Shown: in pieces, positions 1 to 7,130 of the stretch
How positions within the stretch are numbered: position 1 is the first letter of the stretch
How the letters are laid out: each line of letters starts with the position of its first letter
DNA from: an uncultured Collinsella sp.
GTDB lineage: Bacteria; Actinomycetota; Coriobacteriia; Coriobacteriales; Coriobacteriaceae
Assembly (NCBI GenBank): GCA_900552395.1
Contig: URZJ01000032.1
Coordinates: 1-13,389 of the forward strand
Length of the DNA stretch: 13,389 nucleotides
Direction of reading: 5' to 3'
Made by a program: the position numbers and the translations under genes
Notes under the pieces: model-generated
Databases searched by the model: none
Told to the model about the DNA's origin: nothing
Seen by the model: the letters and a program-made list of their open reading frames with translations, nothing else

Positions 1-25
1 TAGTTTGAGCAAAAGGGCGGATAGG

Positions 26-757
26 ATGGCGATCGGAGCGCGCAAGCAACCGCTGTACGATCAGCTGGTCGATATTCTGACCGAAAAGATTGACCATGAA
101 TATCGCGCCGGTGACATGATTCCTTCCGAGCGCGAACTTTCGGAGCGCTATGGTCTCTCGCGCACTACGGTACGCCTGGCTCTGCAGGAACTGGAGCGTT
201 TAGGACTGGTGGTTCGGCAGCACGGTCGCGGTACCTTTGTGACCGACCGTTCGGCAAAGGCAACCAATCTTATGCAGTCCTACAGCTTTACCGAGCAGAT
301 GCGCGCGATGGGTCGCGACCCCGAGACCACGATTCTCGATTTTTGCGAGATGGAGGCCGATAAGAATCTGGCCGAGCATATGGGATTACGTATCGGTGAT
401 CGCATTTTTAAGCTCAAGCGCCTTCGTTCTGCCGACAACATGCCCATGATGGTCGAACGTAGCTATCTACCGGTTCGTCAATTTCTGTCCCTAAAGCGAC
501 CGCTGCTGGAGCGTAAGCCGCTTTACGATGTGATTGAGCAAGACTTTCAGCAAAAGATACGCGTGGCTGAAGAGGAGTTCTATGCGAGCATAGCCCGTCC
601 CACCGACGCCCACCTTTTGGGAATTGTCGAGGGCTCGCCTGTGCTCGATTTGGTCAGGACTACGTATAACGAGTCAAACGAGGTTGTGGAGTATACACTC
701 TCGGTTGCTCGTGCCGATCAGTTTAAATACAAGGTTTACCACCAGCGTAGCAACTAG
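26..757 (+). CDS. GntR/HutC-family transcriptional regulator (NagR/DasR/AgaR-like)
   Basis: This is a one-component DNA-binding regulator that senses a sugar phosphate or amino-sugar phosphate. Counting from the ATG at 26 (243 aa), residues 8-75 form the GntR winged helix: IPSERELSERYGLSRTTVR at 32-50 and the wing GRGTF at 67-71. Residues of about 90-235 form a UTRA effector domain with the family pattern of MMVERSYLP (141-149) and a C-terminal VEYTLSVARADQFKY. I chose ATG 26 because AAAAGGG lies 8 nt upstream; an in-frame TTG at 5 would add 7 residues, but its upstream region is outside the window. The length is normal for the HutC subfamily. A palindrome matching the DasR/NagR operator pattern lies about 40 bp downstream, before the AgaS-like gene, so I infer that it represses that gene (and perhaps nagA) until an amino-sugar phosphate is present. 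The exact effector cannot be read from the sequence. Confidence 0.93.
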   Translation: MAIGARKQPLYDQLVDILTEKIDHEYRAGDMIPSERELSERYGLSRTTVRLALQELERLGLVVRQHGRGTFVTDRSAKATNLMQSYSFTEQMRAMGRDPETTILDFCEMEADKNLAEHMGLRIGDRIFKLKRLRSADNMPMMVERSYLPVRQFLSLKRPLLERKPLYDVIEQDFQQKIRVAEEEFYASIARPTDAHLLGIVEGSPVLDLVRTTYNESNEVVEYTLSVARADQFKYKVYHQRSN

Positions 758-795
758 TGTCCGCATCGTTTCCATATGGTGATTCTTTGCATTTA

Positions 796-817
796 ACTGG
801 TTACTACCAGATAACCA
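796..817. promoter_or_regulatory. Putative GntR/HutC operator (dre-like palindrome)
   Basis: CTGGT-TACT-ACCAG (797-810) is a perfect inverted repeat with a 4-nt centre. This is the TGGT-N4-ACCA layout of the published DasR/NagR (HutC subfamily) operator TGGTCTAGACCA, including the flanking A and C. A second perfect inverted repeat, TGGTTA-N8-TAACCA (798-817), overlaps it. The site lies 10-30 bp upstream of a TATAAT box and just after the GntR gene. The symmetry and position are seen directly; binding by the adjacent regulator is inferred. Confidence 0.7.
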
Positions 818-826
818 ACCGAAGTG

Positions 827-832
827 TATAAT
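827..832 (+). promoter_or_regulatory. -10 element of the promoter for the AgaS-like gene
   Basis: A perfect TATAAT lies 39 nt upstream of the AgaS-like ATG. No good -35 hexamer is found at 16-18 bp; that space is filled by the operator palindrome. A repressor bound there would block RNA polymerase. The expected start is near 839, giving a leader of about 33 nt that contains the AGAGAGAGG ribosome binding site at 855-863. Confidence 0.55.
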
Positions 833-871
833 TGCACGTCAGAGGATTACTTCTAGAGAGAGGTATTAGAA

Positions 872-2038
872 ATGTTCGAGAAGAGTGTCGAGGAGCTCAC
901 CGAGCTCGGCGCCCAGATCACCACGGCCGAGATTGCTCAGCAGCCCGAGCTTTGGCGTGATACGCTCAACATCTATCGCGAGAACAAGGAGGCCATCGAG
1001 GCCTTCCTGGCCGAGGCTCGCGCTATGGGCGAGGGCCGTCTGTCCGTTGTCTTCACCGGTGCCGGTACGTCCGACTACGTTGGCGATACCTGCGCCCCGT
1101 ACCTGCGTCACGCTGGCAACACTGATCTCTACGACTTTAAGCCCATCGCCACGACCGATATCGTGAGCGCCCCGCGCGACTTCCTGCGCGCCGAGGATCC
1201 CACGCTCGTGGTTTCCTTTGCCCGCTCTGGCAACAGCCCCGAGAGCCTTGCCGCCGTCGCCGTTGCCAAGGAGCTCGTCCACAACGTCAAGTTCCTCAAC
1301 ATCACCTGCGCTCCCGAGGGCAAGCTCGCTGTCGAGTCCGCTGATGACCCCAATGCGCTGACGCTGCTCATCCCGCGCGCCAACGACAAGGGCTTCGCCA
1401 TGACCGGTTCCTACACCTGCATGACCCTGCTCTCTACCCTCATCTTTGACGAGGCTTCCGACGAGCAGAAGGCCGAGTGGGTCGAGACCATCGCCAAGAT
1501 GGGCGAGGAGGTCATCGCTCGCGAGTCCGAGGTTGCCGATTACCTGGCTGGCGACTTCAACCGCGTGACCTACTTGGGTTCCGGCTCCTTCGGTGGCCTT
1601 GCCCAGGAGAGCCAGCTCAAGATCCTCGAGCTCGCTCACGGTCTAGTCGCTACTTCCTACGACACCTCTATGGGTTATCGTCACGGACCCAAGTCCTTCG
1701 TCGACGACAAGACCCTCGTGTTCGTGTTCGTCAACAACGATGCCTACACCCGTCAGTACGATATCGACATCCTCAACGAGATCGGTGGCGACAAGATCGC
1801 TCAGCACACCGTTGCCGTTCAGCAGGATGGCGCTACCGTTTACGAGGGCGAGTCCTTCACCTTTAAGGGCTATGAGGCACTCCCCGAGGGCTACCTTGCC
1901 CTGCCGTTCGTGATGTTTGCCCAGGCCATCAGCCTGCTCAACTCCGTGCGCGTGGGCAACACGCCCGATACGCCGAGCCCCACCGGCACGGTCAACCGCG
2001 TGGTTAAGGGCGTGACGATTCACCCCTTCACCGCTTAA
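872..2038 (+). CDS. agaS: AgaS-type SIS-domain sugar isomerase/deaminase (galactosamine-6-P to tagatose-6-P)
   Basis: A 388-aa cytoplasmic protein with two SIS domains (about 45-200 and 220-365), the length of E. coli AgaS (384 aa). Family motifs are FTGAGTSDYVGD (61-72), SFARSGNSPES (115-125; sugar-phosphate loop), LGSGSFGGLAQESQLKILEL (235-254) and GYRHGPKSF (268-276). AgaS converts galactosamine-6-P to tagatose-6-P with release of ammonia. The SIS family also includes glucosamine-6-P isomerases and GlmS-like proteins, but the full-length pattern and the nearby deacetylase and LacC-like kinase favour AgaS. ATG 872 has AGAGAGAGG 8 nt upstream. It is preceded by a dre-like operator and a TATAAT box, and followed by a strong terminator, so it may be largely monocistronic. 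The substrate assignment is inferred from homology and context. Confidence 0.88.
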   Translation: MFEKSVEELTELGAQITTAEIAQQPELWRDTLNIYRENKEAIEAFLAEARAMGEGRLSVVFTGAGTSDYVGDTCAPYLRHAGNTDLYDFKPIATTDIVSAPRDFLRAEDPTLVVSFARSGNSPESLAAVAVAKELVHNVKFLNITCAPEGKLAVESADDPNALTLLIPRANDKGFAMTGSYTCMTLLSTLIFDEASDEQKAEWVETIAKMGEEVIARESEVADYLAGDFNRVTYLGSGSFGGLAQESQLKILELAHGLVATSYDTSMGYRHGPKSFVDDKTLVFVFVNNDAYTRQYDIDILNEIGGDKIAQHTVAVQQDGATVYEGESFTFKGYEALPEGYLALPFVMFAQAISLLNSVRVGNTPDTPSPTGTVNRVVKGVTIHPFTA

Positions 2039-2056
2039 TCGCGTCCCCCTGTAAGG

Positions 2057-2098
2057 GCGCCCGTCCGCTCATAACGGCGGGCGGGCGCTTTTTGTTTT
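2057..2098 (+). terminator. Rho-independent terminator after the AgaS-like gene
   Basis: GCGCCCGTCCGC (2057-2068) pairs with GCGGGCGGGCGC (2077-2088): 12 bp with one G-U pair and an 8-nt loop, followed by TTTTTGTTTT. It lies between agaS and nagA, so nagA probably depends on readthrough or its own promoter. A weak candidate is TTGGAC (2102-2107), 16 bp from CATAGT (2124-2129). Confidence 0.9.
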
Positions 2099-2156
2099 CA
2101 CTTGGACCGGGTATAAGCATCACCATAGTCAACTGCTTTAGAAGCAAGGAGTGCAT

Positions 2157-3326
2157 ATGAGCACGTACGCAATTAAGGCTGACAAGTTCTTCTTGCCGGC
2201 AGGTCCGCAGCTGGGCGGCTATCTTATGGTCGAGGATGGCGTCTTTGGCGCCTGGCAGGCCGACGAGCCCTCTTGCGAGATCAAGGACTACACGGGATCG
2301 TGGATCGCACCGGGTATGGTCGATACCCACATCCATGGCTTCTACAACCACTCAACTACCGATAACGACCCCGAGGGTATCGATATCAGCTCGACTGAGC
2401 TCGCCCGTCGCGGTACCACCAGCTGGCTACCCACGACGTTCACCGATGGCGTCGAGCAGATCAAGGACGCCTGCGCCGCCATCGCTCAGGCGGACGAGGG
2501 TCGCGGCCCCGACTTCTGCGGTGCTCGCATTCAGGGCATCTACCTGGAGGGCCCCTTCTTTACCATGAAGCACGTGGGCGCGCAGAACCCCGCTTATCTT
2601 ATCGATCCCTCCGAGGAGGTCTTTGATCAGTGGCAGGAGGCTGCGGGCGGTCGCATCGTTAAGAGCGCCATGGCGGCCGAGCGCGACGGTGCCGCTGCTT
2701 ATGCGGCTGCTCTGAACGCCAAGGGTGTGGTGACCAGCATCGGTCACTCCGACGCCACCTACGATGAGTGCATCGCCGCCATCAACGCCGGTGCCAGCTG
2801 CTTTACGCATACCTATAACGGCCAGCGCGGGCTGCATCACCGTGAGCCCGGTGTCGTGGGTGCTGCTATGTCCACGTCCGAGACCTACGCCGAGATCATC
2901 TGTGACGGCAAGCACGTAAACCCTGCCGCCATCAAGGCGCTGCTGCAGGCCAAGGGCTGGCAGCACACGGTACTCATCACCGACTGCCTGGGCTGCGGCG
3001 GCATGCCCGAGGGCAGCTACACCAGCGGCGGCATGGACGTCATCATGAAGGACAACCTGTGCTGGCTCGCCGATGGCAAGAGCATTGCCGGTTCGGTGCT
3101 CACGCTTGCCCAGGGCGTCAAGAACATCGTCGACTGGGGCATCGCCAGCGCCGATATCGCCATTCGCATGGCAACCGAGGTGCCGGCACGCTCCGCGCAC
3201 ATCGAGGATAAGTGCGGCAGCATCATGCCGGGTCGCGACGCCGACTTTGTCGTGTTCGACCATGAGCTCACCCTCGTCGAGACGTATGTTGGCGGCCAGA
3301 GCGTCGGCAACGCCTTTACCGAGTAA
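2157..3326 (+). CDS. nagA: N-acetylhexosamine-6-phosphate deacetylase (NagA/AgaA)
   Basis: A 389-aa amidohydrolase that removes acetate from GlcNAc-6-P or GalNAc-6-P. Key residues match the NagA family: DTHIHG (56-61, metal-site His58 and His60), YLEGPF (129-134, metal ligand Glu131), GHSDA (196-200, His197), THTYN (217-221, His218), DGKHVNP (250-256) and ITDCLGCGG (274-282, catalytic Asp276). These lie within a few residues of the E. coli NagA positions. ATG 2157 is preferred because AAGGAG (2146-2151) lies 5 nt upstream; the in-frame GTG at 2151 overlaps that site. The next genes are an AgaS-like enzyme upstream and a convergent flavodoxin gene. Whether it prefers GalNAc-6-P (AgaA) or GlcNAc-6-P (NagA) cannot be decided by eye; AgaS next door favours the former or both. 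A diverged copy of its last 41 codons occurs at 6058-6183. Confidence 0.92.
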   Translation: MSTYAIKADKFFLPAGPQLGGYLMVEDGVFGAWQADEPSCEIKDYTGSWIAPGMVDTHIHGFYNHSTTDNDPEGIDISSTELARRGTTSWLPTTFTDGVEQIKDACAAIAQADEGRGPDFCGARIQGIYLEGPFFTMKHVGAQNPAYLIDPSEEVFDQWQEAAGGRIVKSAMAAERDGAAAYAAALNAKGVVTSIGHSDATYDECIAAINAGASCFTHTYNGQRGLHHREPGVVGAAMSTSETYAEIICDGKHVNPAAIKALLQAKGWQHTVLITDCLGCGGMPEGSYTSGGMDVIMKDNLCWLADGKSIAGSVLTLAQGVKNIVDWGIASADIAIRMATEVPARSAHIEDKCGSIMPGRDADFVVFDHELTLVETYVGGQSVGNAFTE

Positions 3327-3370
3327 CGAAAGAAAAAGACGGCGGGCCCGAATCTGCTCGGACCCGCCGT
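3327..3370 (-). terminator. Terminator for the flavodoxin gene, possibly bidirectional
   Basis: ACGGCGGGCCCGA (3339-3351) pairs with TCGGACCCGCCGT (3358-3370), with one mismatch and a 6-nt loop. On the minus strand it is followed by CTTTTTCTTT, so it ends the flavodoxin transcript. On the plus strand, after nagA, the hairpin has no T-run and would be weak. Confidence 0.82.
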
Positions 3371-3401
3371 ACGGGTTAAACGCTCAAAAGCACCTTTACA
3401 G

Positions 3402-3986
3402 TTACAGCTTGCTAGCGATTTTCTTTGCCGTACGCTTAACGCCGGCCACCAGGCCTCCTGCAGGATGCTCCTTCTCGTATGCTAGGCGCTTCTCGCGCTT
3501 GGCGTACTCTTCGACGATGATGTCGCCATACTCGTCTTCGATTTTGTCGAAGAAGTCGACGGCACCCTTAATTTCCTCAGCGGTCGGGTGCCCCTTTTGG
3601 ACACCGCCGGTGAGTTTGAACGGCCCCCACGTATCAAAGCCGGGGCAGCCGTAGACACCCATAAAGATGGCCTGCCTCATGCGGCAGATGCCATCGATAT
3701 CCTTGCCGTACCACTTGTTTTTGCCACCGTAGGTCATAAGGCCAAACACCTTGTCCTGCGGCTGCAACACGTTAGTGAGCACGCGTGCCATGTCCTTGTC
3801 GATCTCGGAATAATAGATGCCCGTGGCGACACCAATCAGATGGTATTCGTGCAGGTTGGGATACTCGTTTTTGCCGAGTGTTTTCACGTCGAGGGTATCG
3901 ATTTCGGGGTGCGCCTCGACGATGGCGTCCACGAGCTTTTTCGTATTGCCGTGGTGGCGTGAGGCATAAAGAATGATGGTTCGCAT
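3402..3986 (-). CDS. Flavodoxin-family protein
   Basis: A 194-aa FMN-binding flavodoxin-like fold protein, probably a soluble electron carrier or small flavoprotein oxidoreductase. Visible features are the N-terminal strand MRTIILYASRHHGNTKK, where SRHHGNTK (9-16) is the FMN-phosphate loop; a second block GVATGIYYSEIDKDM (52-66); FGLMTYGGKN (81-90); and YGCPGFDTWGPFKLTGG (112-128). The basic C-terminus after about 160 is unusual for a minimal flavodoxin and has no domain I recognise. The start at 3986 has AAAGG 7 nt upstream; an in-frame ATG at 4016 has no ribosome site. It is divergent from the lacX-like gene with 157 bp between them and has its own terminator. No link to sugar metabolism is obvious and the physiological partner is unknown. 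Confidence 0.85.
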   Translation of the reverse strand: MRTIILYASRHHGNTKKLVDAIVEAHPEIDTLDVKTLGKNEYPNLHEYHLIGVATGIYYSEIDKDMARVLTNVLQPQDKVFGLMTYGGKNKWYGKDIDGICRMRQAIFMGVYGCPGFDTWGPFKLTGGVQKGHPTAEEIKGAVDFFDKIEDEYGDIIVEEYAKREKRLAYEKEHPAGGLVAGVKRTAKKIASKL

Positions 3987-4143
3987 AAGAAGGCCTTTCA
4001 GCTGTAATTGCATCAATGTCTGTATGGTACCCCGTTACATGGCCGGGATACCGGACGCATCGATGAGCGTGCGGGTTTGTTCTATGGTTAGGATTGAAAC
4101 GGGCGCTTGCGTGAAATAAAGCAGTTGTTCGAAAGGATGGGTA

Positions 4144-5025
4144 ATGGAATACGCTCTCTCCAACGATTCGATTTCTATTAAGGTTTCCACGGCTGGTGGC
4201 TCGTTTACCTCGATTGAGGCCGGAGGTCGCGAGTACTTGTGGCAGGGTGATCCCACCGTGTGGTCCGGCCAGGCGCCGATTTGCTTCCCGATTTGCGGAG
4301 GCTTGCGCGACAACAGCGCCATGACGTTTGCCGGGCATCATGTAAAGCTCGCTCGCCACGGCTTTGCGCGCAAGCAGGAGTGGAAGCTGCTGAGCCAAGG
4401 CGAGAACGAGTTGGCTATGTGCCTGGCTTCGGAGGATAACGCCGCGCTGCTGAGCGATTATCCGTATCCGTTTAGGCTCGTCGCCCGTTATACGCTCGAG
4501 GACAGCGCCGTGCGAGTCTCCTATGAGGTGACCAACGAGGGAACCGAGGACATGCCGTTCTTTATCGGTGGGCATCCCGGCTTTAGGTGCCCGCTCGATG
4601 AGGGCGAGGCCTATACGGACTACGAGTTGCGCTTTGAGAAGGATGAGGCTGCGGAGCTCTGCACCGCCGTTCCTTCGACTGGCTTGATTGATGTGGACAG
4701 GCGCTCCAAGAACCCCATGGTGGGAAAGACGCTGCCCCTGTCGCACGAGCTCTTCGATTTTGCGGAGACCATCTTTGACGTACTCGAGAGTCGTCAGGTC
4801 ACGCTTTCCAAGAAGGGGGAGGACAAGGGCGTCCGCCTGAGCTTTGAGGGCTTTCCGTACCTCATTGTGTGGAGTAAGCCCGAGGGCGATTTTGTGGCAG
4901 TTGAACCCTGGGGCGGCCTCTCGACCTGCTCCGATGAGGACGACGTACTTGAGCATAAGCGCGGCTGCCTTGTCGCCAAGCCCAAGGAGACCATCGTTCG
5001 CTCGTTCACGATTGAGATTCTGTAA
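4144..5025 (+). CDS. LacX-type aldose 1-epimerase family protein
   Basis: A 293-aa galactose-mutarotase-superfamily beta-sandwich, closest in style to LacX of lactose/tagatose-6-phosphate operons. Motifs are YLWQGDP (31-37), FPICGGLRD (48-56), RHGFAR (71-76), GGHPGFRCP (142-150, with a His at the usual catalytic position) and VAVEPWGG (252-259, with the catalytic-type Glu254). ATG 4144 has GAAAGGA 6 nt upstream. A possible -35 TTGAAA (4094-4099) lies 17 bp from a weak TAAAGC. The PfkB kinase gene follows after 59 bp with no terminator, so they are probably co-transcribed. Family members interconvert sugar anomers, but the true substrate of LacX-like proteins is not settled. It may partly cover for the broken galM downstream. 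Confidence 0.87.
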   Translation: MEYALSNDSISIKVSTAGGSFTSIEAGGREYLWQGDPTVWSGQAPICFPICGGLRDNSAMTFAGHHVKLARHGFARKQEWKLLSQGENELAMCLASEDNAALLSDYPYPFRLVARYTLEDSAVRVSYEVTNEGTEDMPFFIGGHPGFRCPLDEGEAYTDYELRFEKDEAAELCTAVPSTGLIDVDRRSKNPMVGKTLPLSHELFDFAETIFDVLESRQVTLSKKGEDKGVRLSFEGFPYLIVWSKPEGDFVAVEPWGGLSTCSDEDDVLEHKRGCLVAKPKETIVRSFTIEIL

Positions 5026-5084
5026 TTCCGTTTTGTCGACTCGTATCGCGAGGCACAAGGAGCCTGCGAGATAAGGAGCTAAAA

Positions 5085-6011
5085 ATGATCCTCACCGTTA
5101 CGATGAACCCGTCTGTCGATACGCGCTATCAGCTCGATGAGCTCATTATCGACGACGTCAACCGTGTGACGCCCGAAAAGACCGCCGGCGGCAAGGGCCT
5201 CAACGTGGCCCGTGTGCTGGGCCAGCTGGGCGACGACGTTGTGGCAACCGGTCTGCTCGGCGGCCACATGGGCGCCTACATGGCCGAGCTCATGGACGCC
5301 AACGGTATTAACAACGACTTTGTGCCCATCAAGGGCGAGACCCGCATCTGCCTCAATATCCTTCATGCCGGCAACCAGACCGAGCTGCTCGAGAGCGGCC
5401 CGACAATTGCCCCCGAGGAGCTCGATGCCTTTACCGCCAAGTTTACCGAGCTTGCGAGCAAGGCCGACGTCGTCACCATCTCGGGTTCGCTGCCCCGCGG
5501 TGTCGAGGCGGACTACTATGCCAAGATCACGGGCATTGCCGAGAACGCCGGCGCCAAGGTGTTGCTCGATACCTCGGGTGCTTCGCTCGAGGCTGCGCTC
5601 AAGTCCGAGGTCAAGCCTGAGCTGGTTAAGCCTAACCTGACCGAAATTAACGGCCTTCTGGGCACGAGCTTTACCACCGACGATGTGGACGAGCTCCGTT
5701 CCGCGCTCGCCTCTGACGCCCGCTTCTCCGATATCCCCTGGGTCGTCGTATCCATGGGCGCTGCCGGCTCCGTTGGTTTCCATAACGGCCGTGCGTTCCG
5801 CGCCAAGATCCCCGCCGTTAACGCTACGGGCTCTGGCGATTCGACCATTGCCGGCTTCGCACATGCGATTGCTGCCGGTGCCGACGACGAGACGGTGCTG
5901 CGTACCGCCAACACCTGCGGCAAGCTCAATGCCATGGATCCCATGACTGGCCACTTGGTTATGGATCGTTGGGACGAGGTCTACAACGGCGTTGTCGTGA
6001 CCGAGCTGTAG
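5085..6011 (+). CDS. lacC: PfkB-family kinase: tagatose-6-phosphate kinase / 1-phosphofructokinase (LacC/FruK)
   Basis: A 308-aa ribokinase-fold sugar kinase. It starts with the LacC/FruK hallmark ILTVTMNPSVD (2-12), has PfkB signature 1 at AGGKGLNVARVLGQLG (34-49), TISGSLPRGV (131-140), DTSGASL (162-168), VKPNLTEI (181-188), and signature 2 at NATGSGDSTIAGFAHA (246-261) with catalytic base Asp252. Family members phosphorylate tagatose-6-P or fructose-1-P to the bisphosphate. Sequence alone does not separate LacC from FruK. The AgaS, deacetylase, LacX and galactitol-type PTS genes around it favour tagatose-6-P. AAGGAG lies 7 nt before the ATG. Upstream, TCGCGAGGC and GCCTGCGA (5047-5070) could pair into a small hairpin just before the ribosome site. 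No aldolase is in the window. Confidence 0.88.
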   Translation: MILTVTMNPSVDTRYQLDELIIDDVNRVTPEKTAGGKGLNVARVLGQLGDDVVATGLLGGHMGAYMAELMDANGINNDFVPIKGETRICLNILHAGNQTELLESGPTIAPEELDAFTAKFTELASKADVVTISGSLPRGVEADYYAKITGIAENAGAKVLLDTSGASLEAALKSEVKPELVKPNLTEINGLLGTSFTTDDVDELRSALASDARFSDIPWVVVSMGAAGSVGFHNGRAFRAKIPAVNATGSGDSTIAGFAHAIAAGADDETVLRTANTCGKLNAMDPMTGHLVMDRWDEVYNGVVVTEL

Positions 6012-6057
6012 GAGCTTGTGCTGCGGCCCCGGCATCGGTTGCTTGCTTGTAGTTAGA

Positions 6058-6183
6058 GTCGACGACAAGTGCAGTAGCATTATGCCGGGGCGCGACGCCG
6101 ACACTGTCGTGTTCAATCCCGACCTTACCCTGGTCGAGACGCATGTGGGTGGCAACAGCGTCGGTAATGCGTTTGCCGAGTAG
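6058..6183 (+). pseudogene. 3'-terminal remnant of a second nagA
   Basis: Read in one frame to a TAG stop, this gives VDDKCSSIMPGRDADTVVFN and on to SVGNAFAE. It matches the last 41 residues of the nagA at 2157-3326 at 31 of 41 positions, and about 100 of 126 nt, by hand count. The match starts abruptly: the preceding 46 nt after the kinase stop show no similarity and no start or ribosome site. Many differences are synonymous third-position changes, so it evolved as a working, diverged paralogue before being cut down, rather than being a recent partial duplication. It sits between the PfkB kinase and the yhcH-like gene and implies that a full deacetylase gene once stood in this cluster. Confidence 0.85.
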
Positions 6184-6215
6184 CCGCCAAAGAAACGATC
6201 CGAGAGGGGATTTAG

Positions 6216-6689
6216 ATGATTTACGGTGCATTGGGCGATATCGAGGAGTACCGCGGAATGCTCAAGGGCCTCGACGTGCTGATCGATTGGCTCGAGGAGA
6301 ATGATCCGGCGAAGCTCGAGGTCGGCAGCCATCCGATTCTGGGCGACAAGGTCTTTGCGAACGTCATGGCTCCCACGACGCGTCACGAGGCCGAGGCTCA
6401 CTATGAGACGCATCAGCGCTATCACGACCTGCAGATCGACGTTGAGGGTCGCGAGGCCTTTAAGGTTGCCACGGGCAGCCTGACGCTGGTTCAGGAGTTT
6501 GACGAGAAGGACGACTACGATTTGGTCGATTCCGACGCCTCAATCGCCGGCGATCTTGCTGACGACAAGTTTGCGCTGTTTGTTGCCGGCGAGCCTCACA
6601 TGCCCACGCTCGAGTTCCCGGGCGATGGCGCGCAGCCGGTCAAGAAGATCTGCTTTAAGCTGCTTGCAGACGCTTACTGGGAGGAGTAA
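6216..6689 (+). CDS. YhcH/YjgK/YiaL family protein (EbgC-like)
   Basis: A 157-aa cupin-like protein of the YhcH/YjgK/YiaL (DUF386) family, which includes EbgC and proteins of sialic-acid and uncommon-sugar operons. Family marks are ETHQRYHDLQIDVEGRE (64-80; Glu64, His66 and His70 as likely metal ligands), FVAGEPHMP (122-130; His128) and VKKICFKL (142-149). These proteins are thought to open or epimerise sugar anomers, but the biochemical role is poorly defined. GAGAGGGG lies just upstream of ATG 6216. It follows the nagA remnant and ends the kinase cluster, with a strong terminator 60 bp after its stop. It is often found with amino-sugar catabolic genes, which fits here. Confidence 0.88.
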   Translation: MIYGALGDIEEYRGMLKGLDVLIDWLEENDPAKLEVGSHPILGDKVFANVMAPTTRHEAEAHYETHQRYHDLQIDVEGREAFKVATGSLTLVQEFDEKDDYDLVDSDASIAGDLADDKFALFVAGEPHMPTLEFPGDGAQPVKKICFKLLADAYWEE

Positions 6690-6749
6690 CGAGCCGCTCG
6701 GCTGAGCTGTTCGTGTTGCGAGCGTTATCCCTTGGGGGAGCGCGCTTGG

Positions 6750-6800
6750 GCCCCGCTGATCGCGGTTCCTTTGGGGATTGCGGTTGGCGGGGCTTTTGTT
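6750..6800 (+). terminator. Strong terminator after the yhcH-like gene
   Basis: Positions 6750-6769 pair with 6774-6793 over all 20 positions, with a TTTG loop and then TTTTGTT. Six of the 20 pairs are G-U, which become A-C mismatches in the complementary strand, so the hairpin works in the plus direction. It closes the lacX-lacC-yhcH transcription unit. Confidence 0.85.
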
Positions 6801-6863
6801 GAGTAGGGGAGTTTCCGGCGGCGTTGTGCTTGGATTGGCGGATGCGCGCCCGAAATCGGCAAC

Positions 6864-6886
6864 AAAAAAGCCGCCCGAAGGCGGCT
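6864..6886 (-). terminator. Terminator of tRNA-Thr with UUCG tetraloop
   Basis: On the minus strand AGCCGCC-TTCG-GGCGGCT is followed by T-rich sequence (the A-run at 6864-6869). This is a compact 7-bp hairpin with a C(UUCG)G loop, starting 12 nt after the CCA end of the tRNA. Confidence 0.9.
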
Positions 6887-6897
6887 ATCTTGTGCAA

Positions 6898-6973
6898 TGG
6901 AGCCAGCGACCGGGCTCGAACCGGTGACCCCCGCTTTACGAGAGCGGTGCTCTACCAACTGAGCTACGCTGGC
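6898..6973 (-). tRNA. tRNA-Thr (anticodon CGT), CCA encoded
   Basis: The minus strand folds as a full cloverleaf of 76 nt including CCA. The acceptor arm is GCCAGCG/CGCTGGC with discriminator T. The D arm is GCTC-AGTTGGTA-GAGC. The anticodon stem CCGCT/AGCGG holds the loop CTCGTAA, giving anticodon CGT for codon ACG. The T arm is ACCGG-TTCGAGC-CCGGT. It reads threonine ACG codons. It has its own promoter and terminator and is a single gene, not part of a tRNA cluster in this window. Confidence 0.97.
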
Positions 6974-7012
6974 GGCCATGTGATGACGCAACTGAGGCGT
7001 CAACGGCTGTCT

Positions 7013-7041
7013 ATGATACGGGACATCGCAAATCCGCGCAA
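7013..7041 (-). promoter_or_regulatory. Promoter of tRNA-Thr
   Basis: On the minus strand TTGCGC (7036-7041) is separated by 17 bp from TATCAT (7013-7018). The predicted start is near 7006, about 33 nt before the mature tRNA 5' end. Confidence 0.6.
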
Positions 7042-7130
7042 GGGTTCTGACGGCTTTTCTCACTTTAAATGCACTAATATTAGAGGCGTGATGTCTTGCT
7101 CTTATGGTTCTCAAGCAGAATGGGGCAGCG

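Noticed and set aside
5..25. TTG start giving 7 extra residues for the GntR regulator
   Set aside because: ATG 26 has a good ribosome site at normal spacing and gives the usual family start. The region before the TTG is not in the window, so it cannot be fully excluded.
5079..6425. A 448-codon open frame on the minus strand opposite the PfkB kinase
   Set aside because: It is a shadow of the kinase and of the start of the yhcH-like gene, with no ribosome site and no recognisable domain.
6898..6973. tRNA-Thr as an integration site for a genomic island
   Set aside because: No direct repeat of the tRNA 3' end and no integrase gene is visible in the window.
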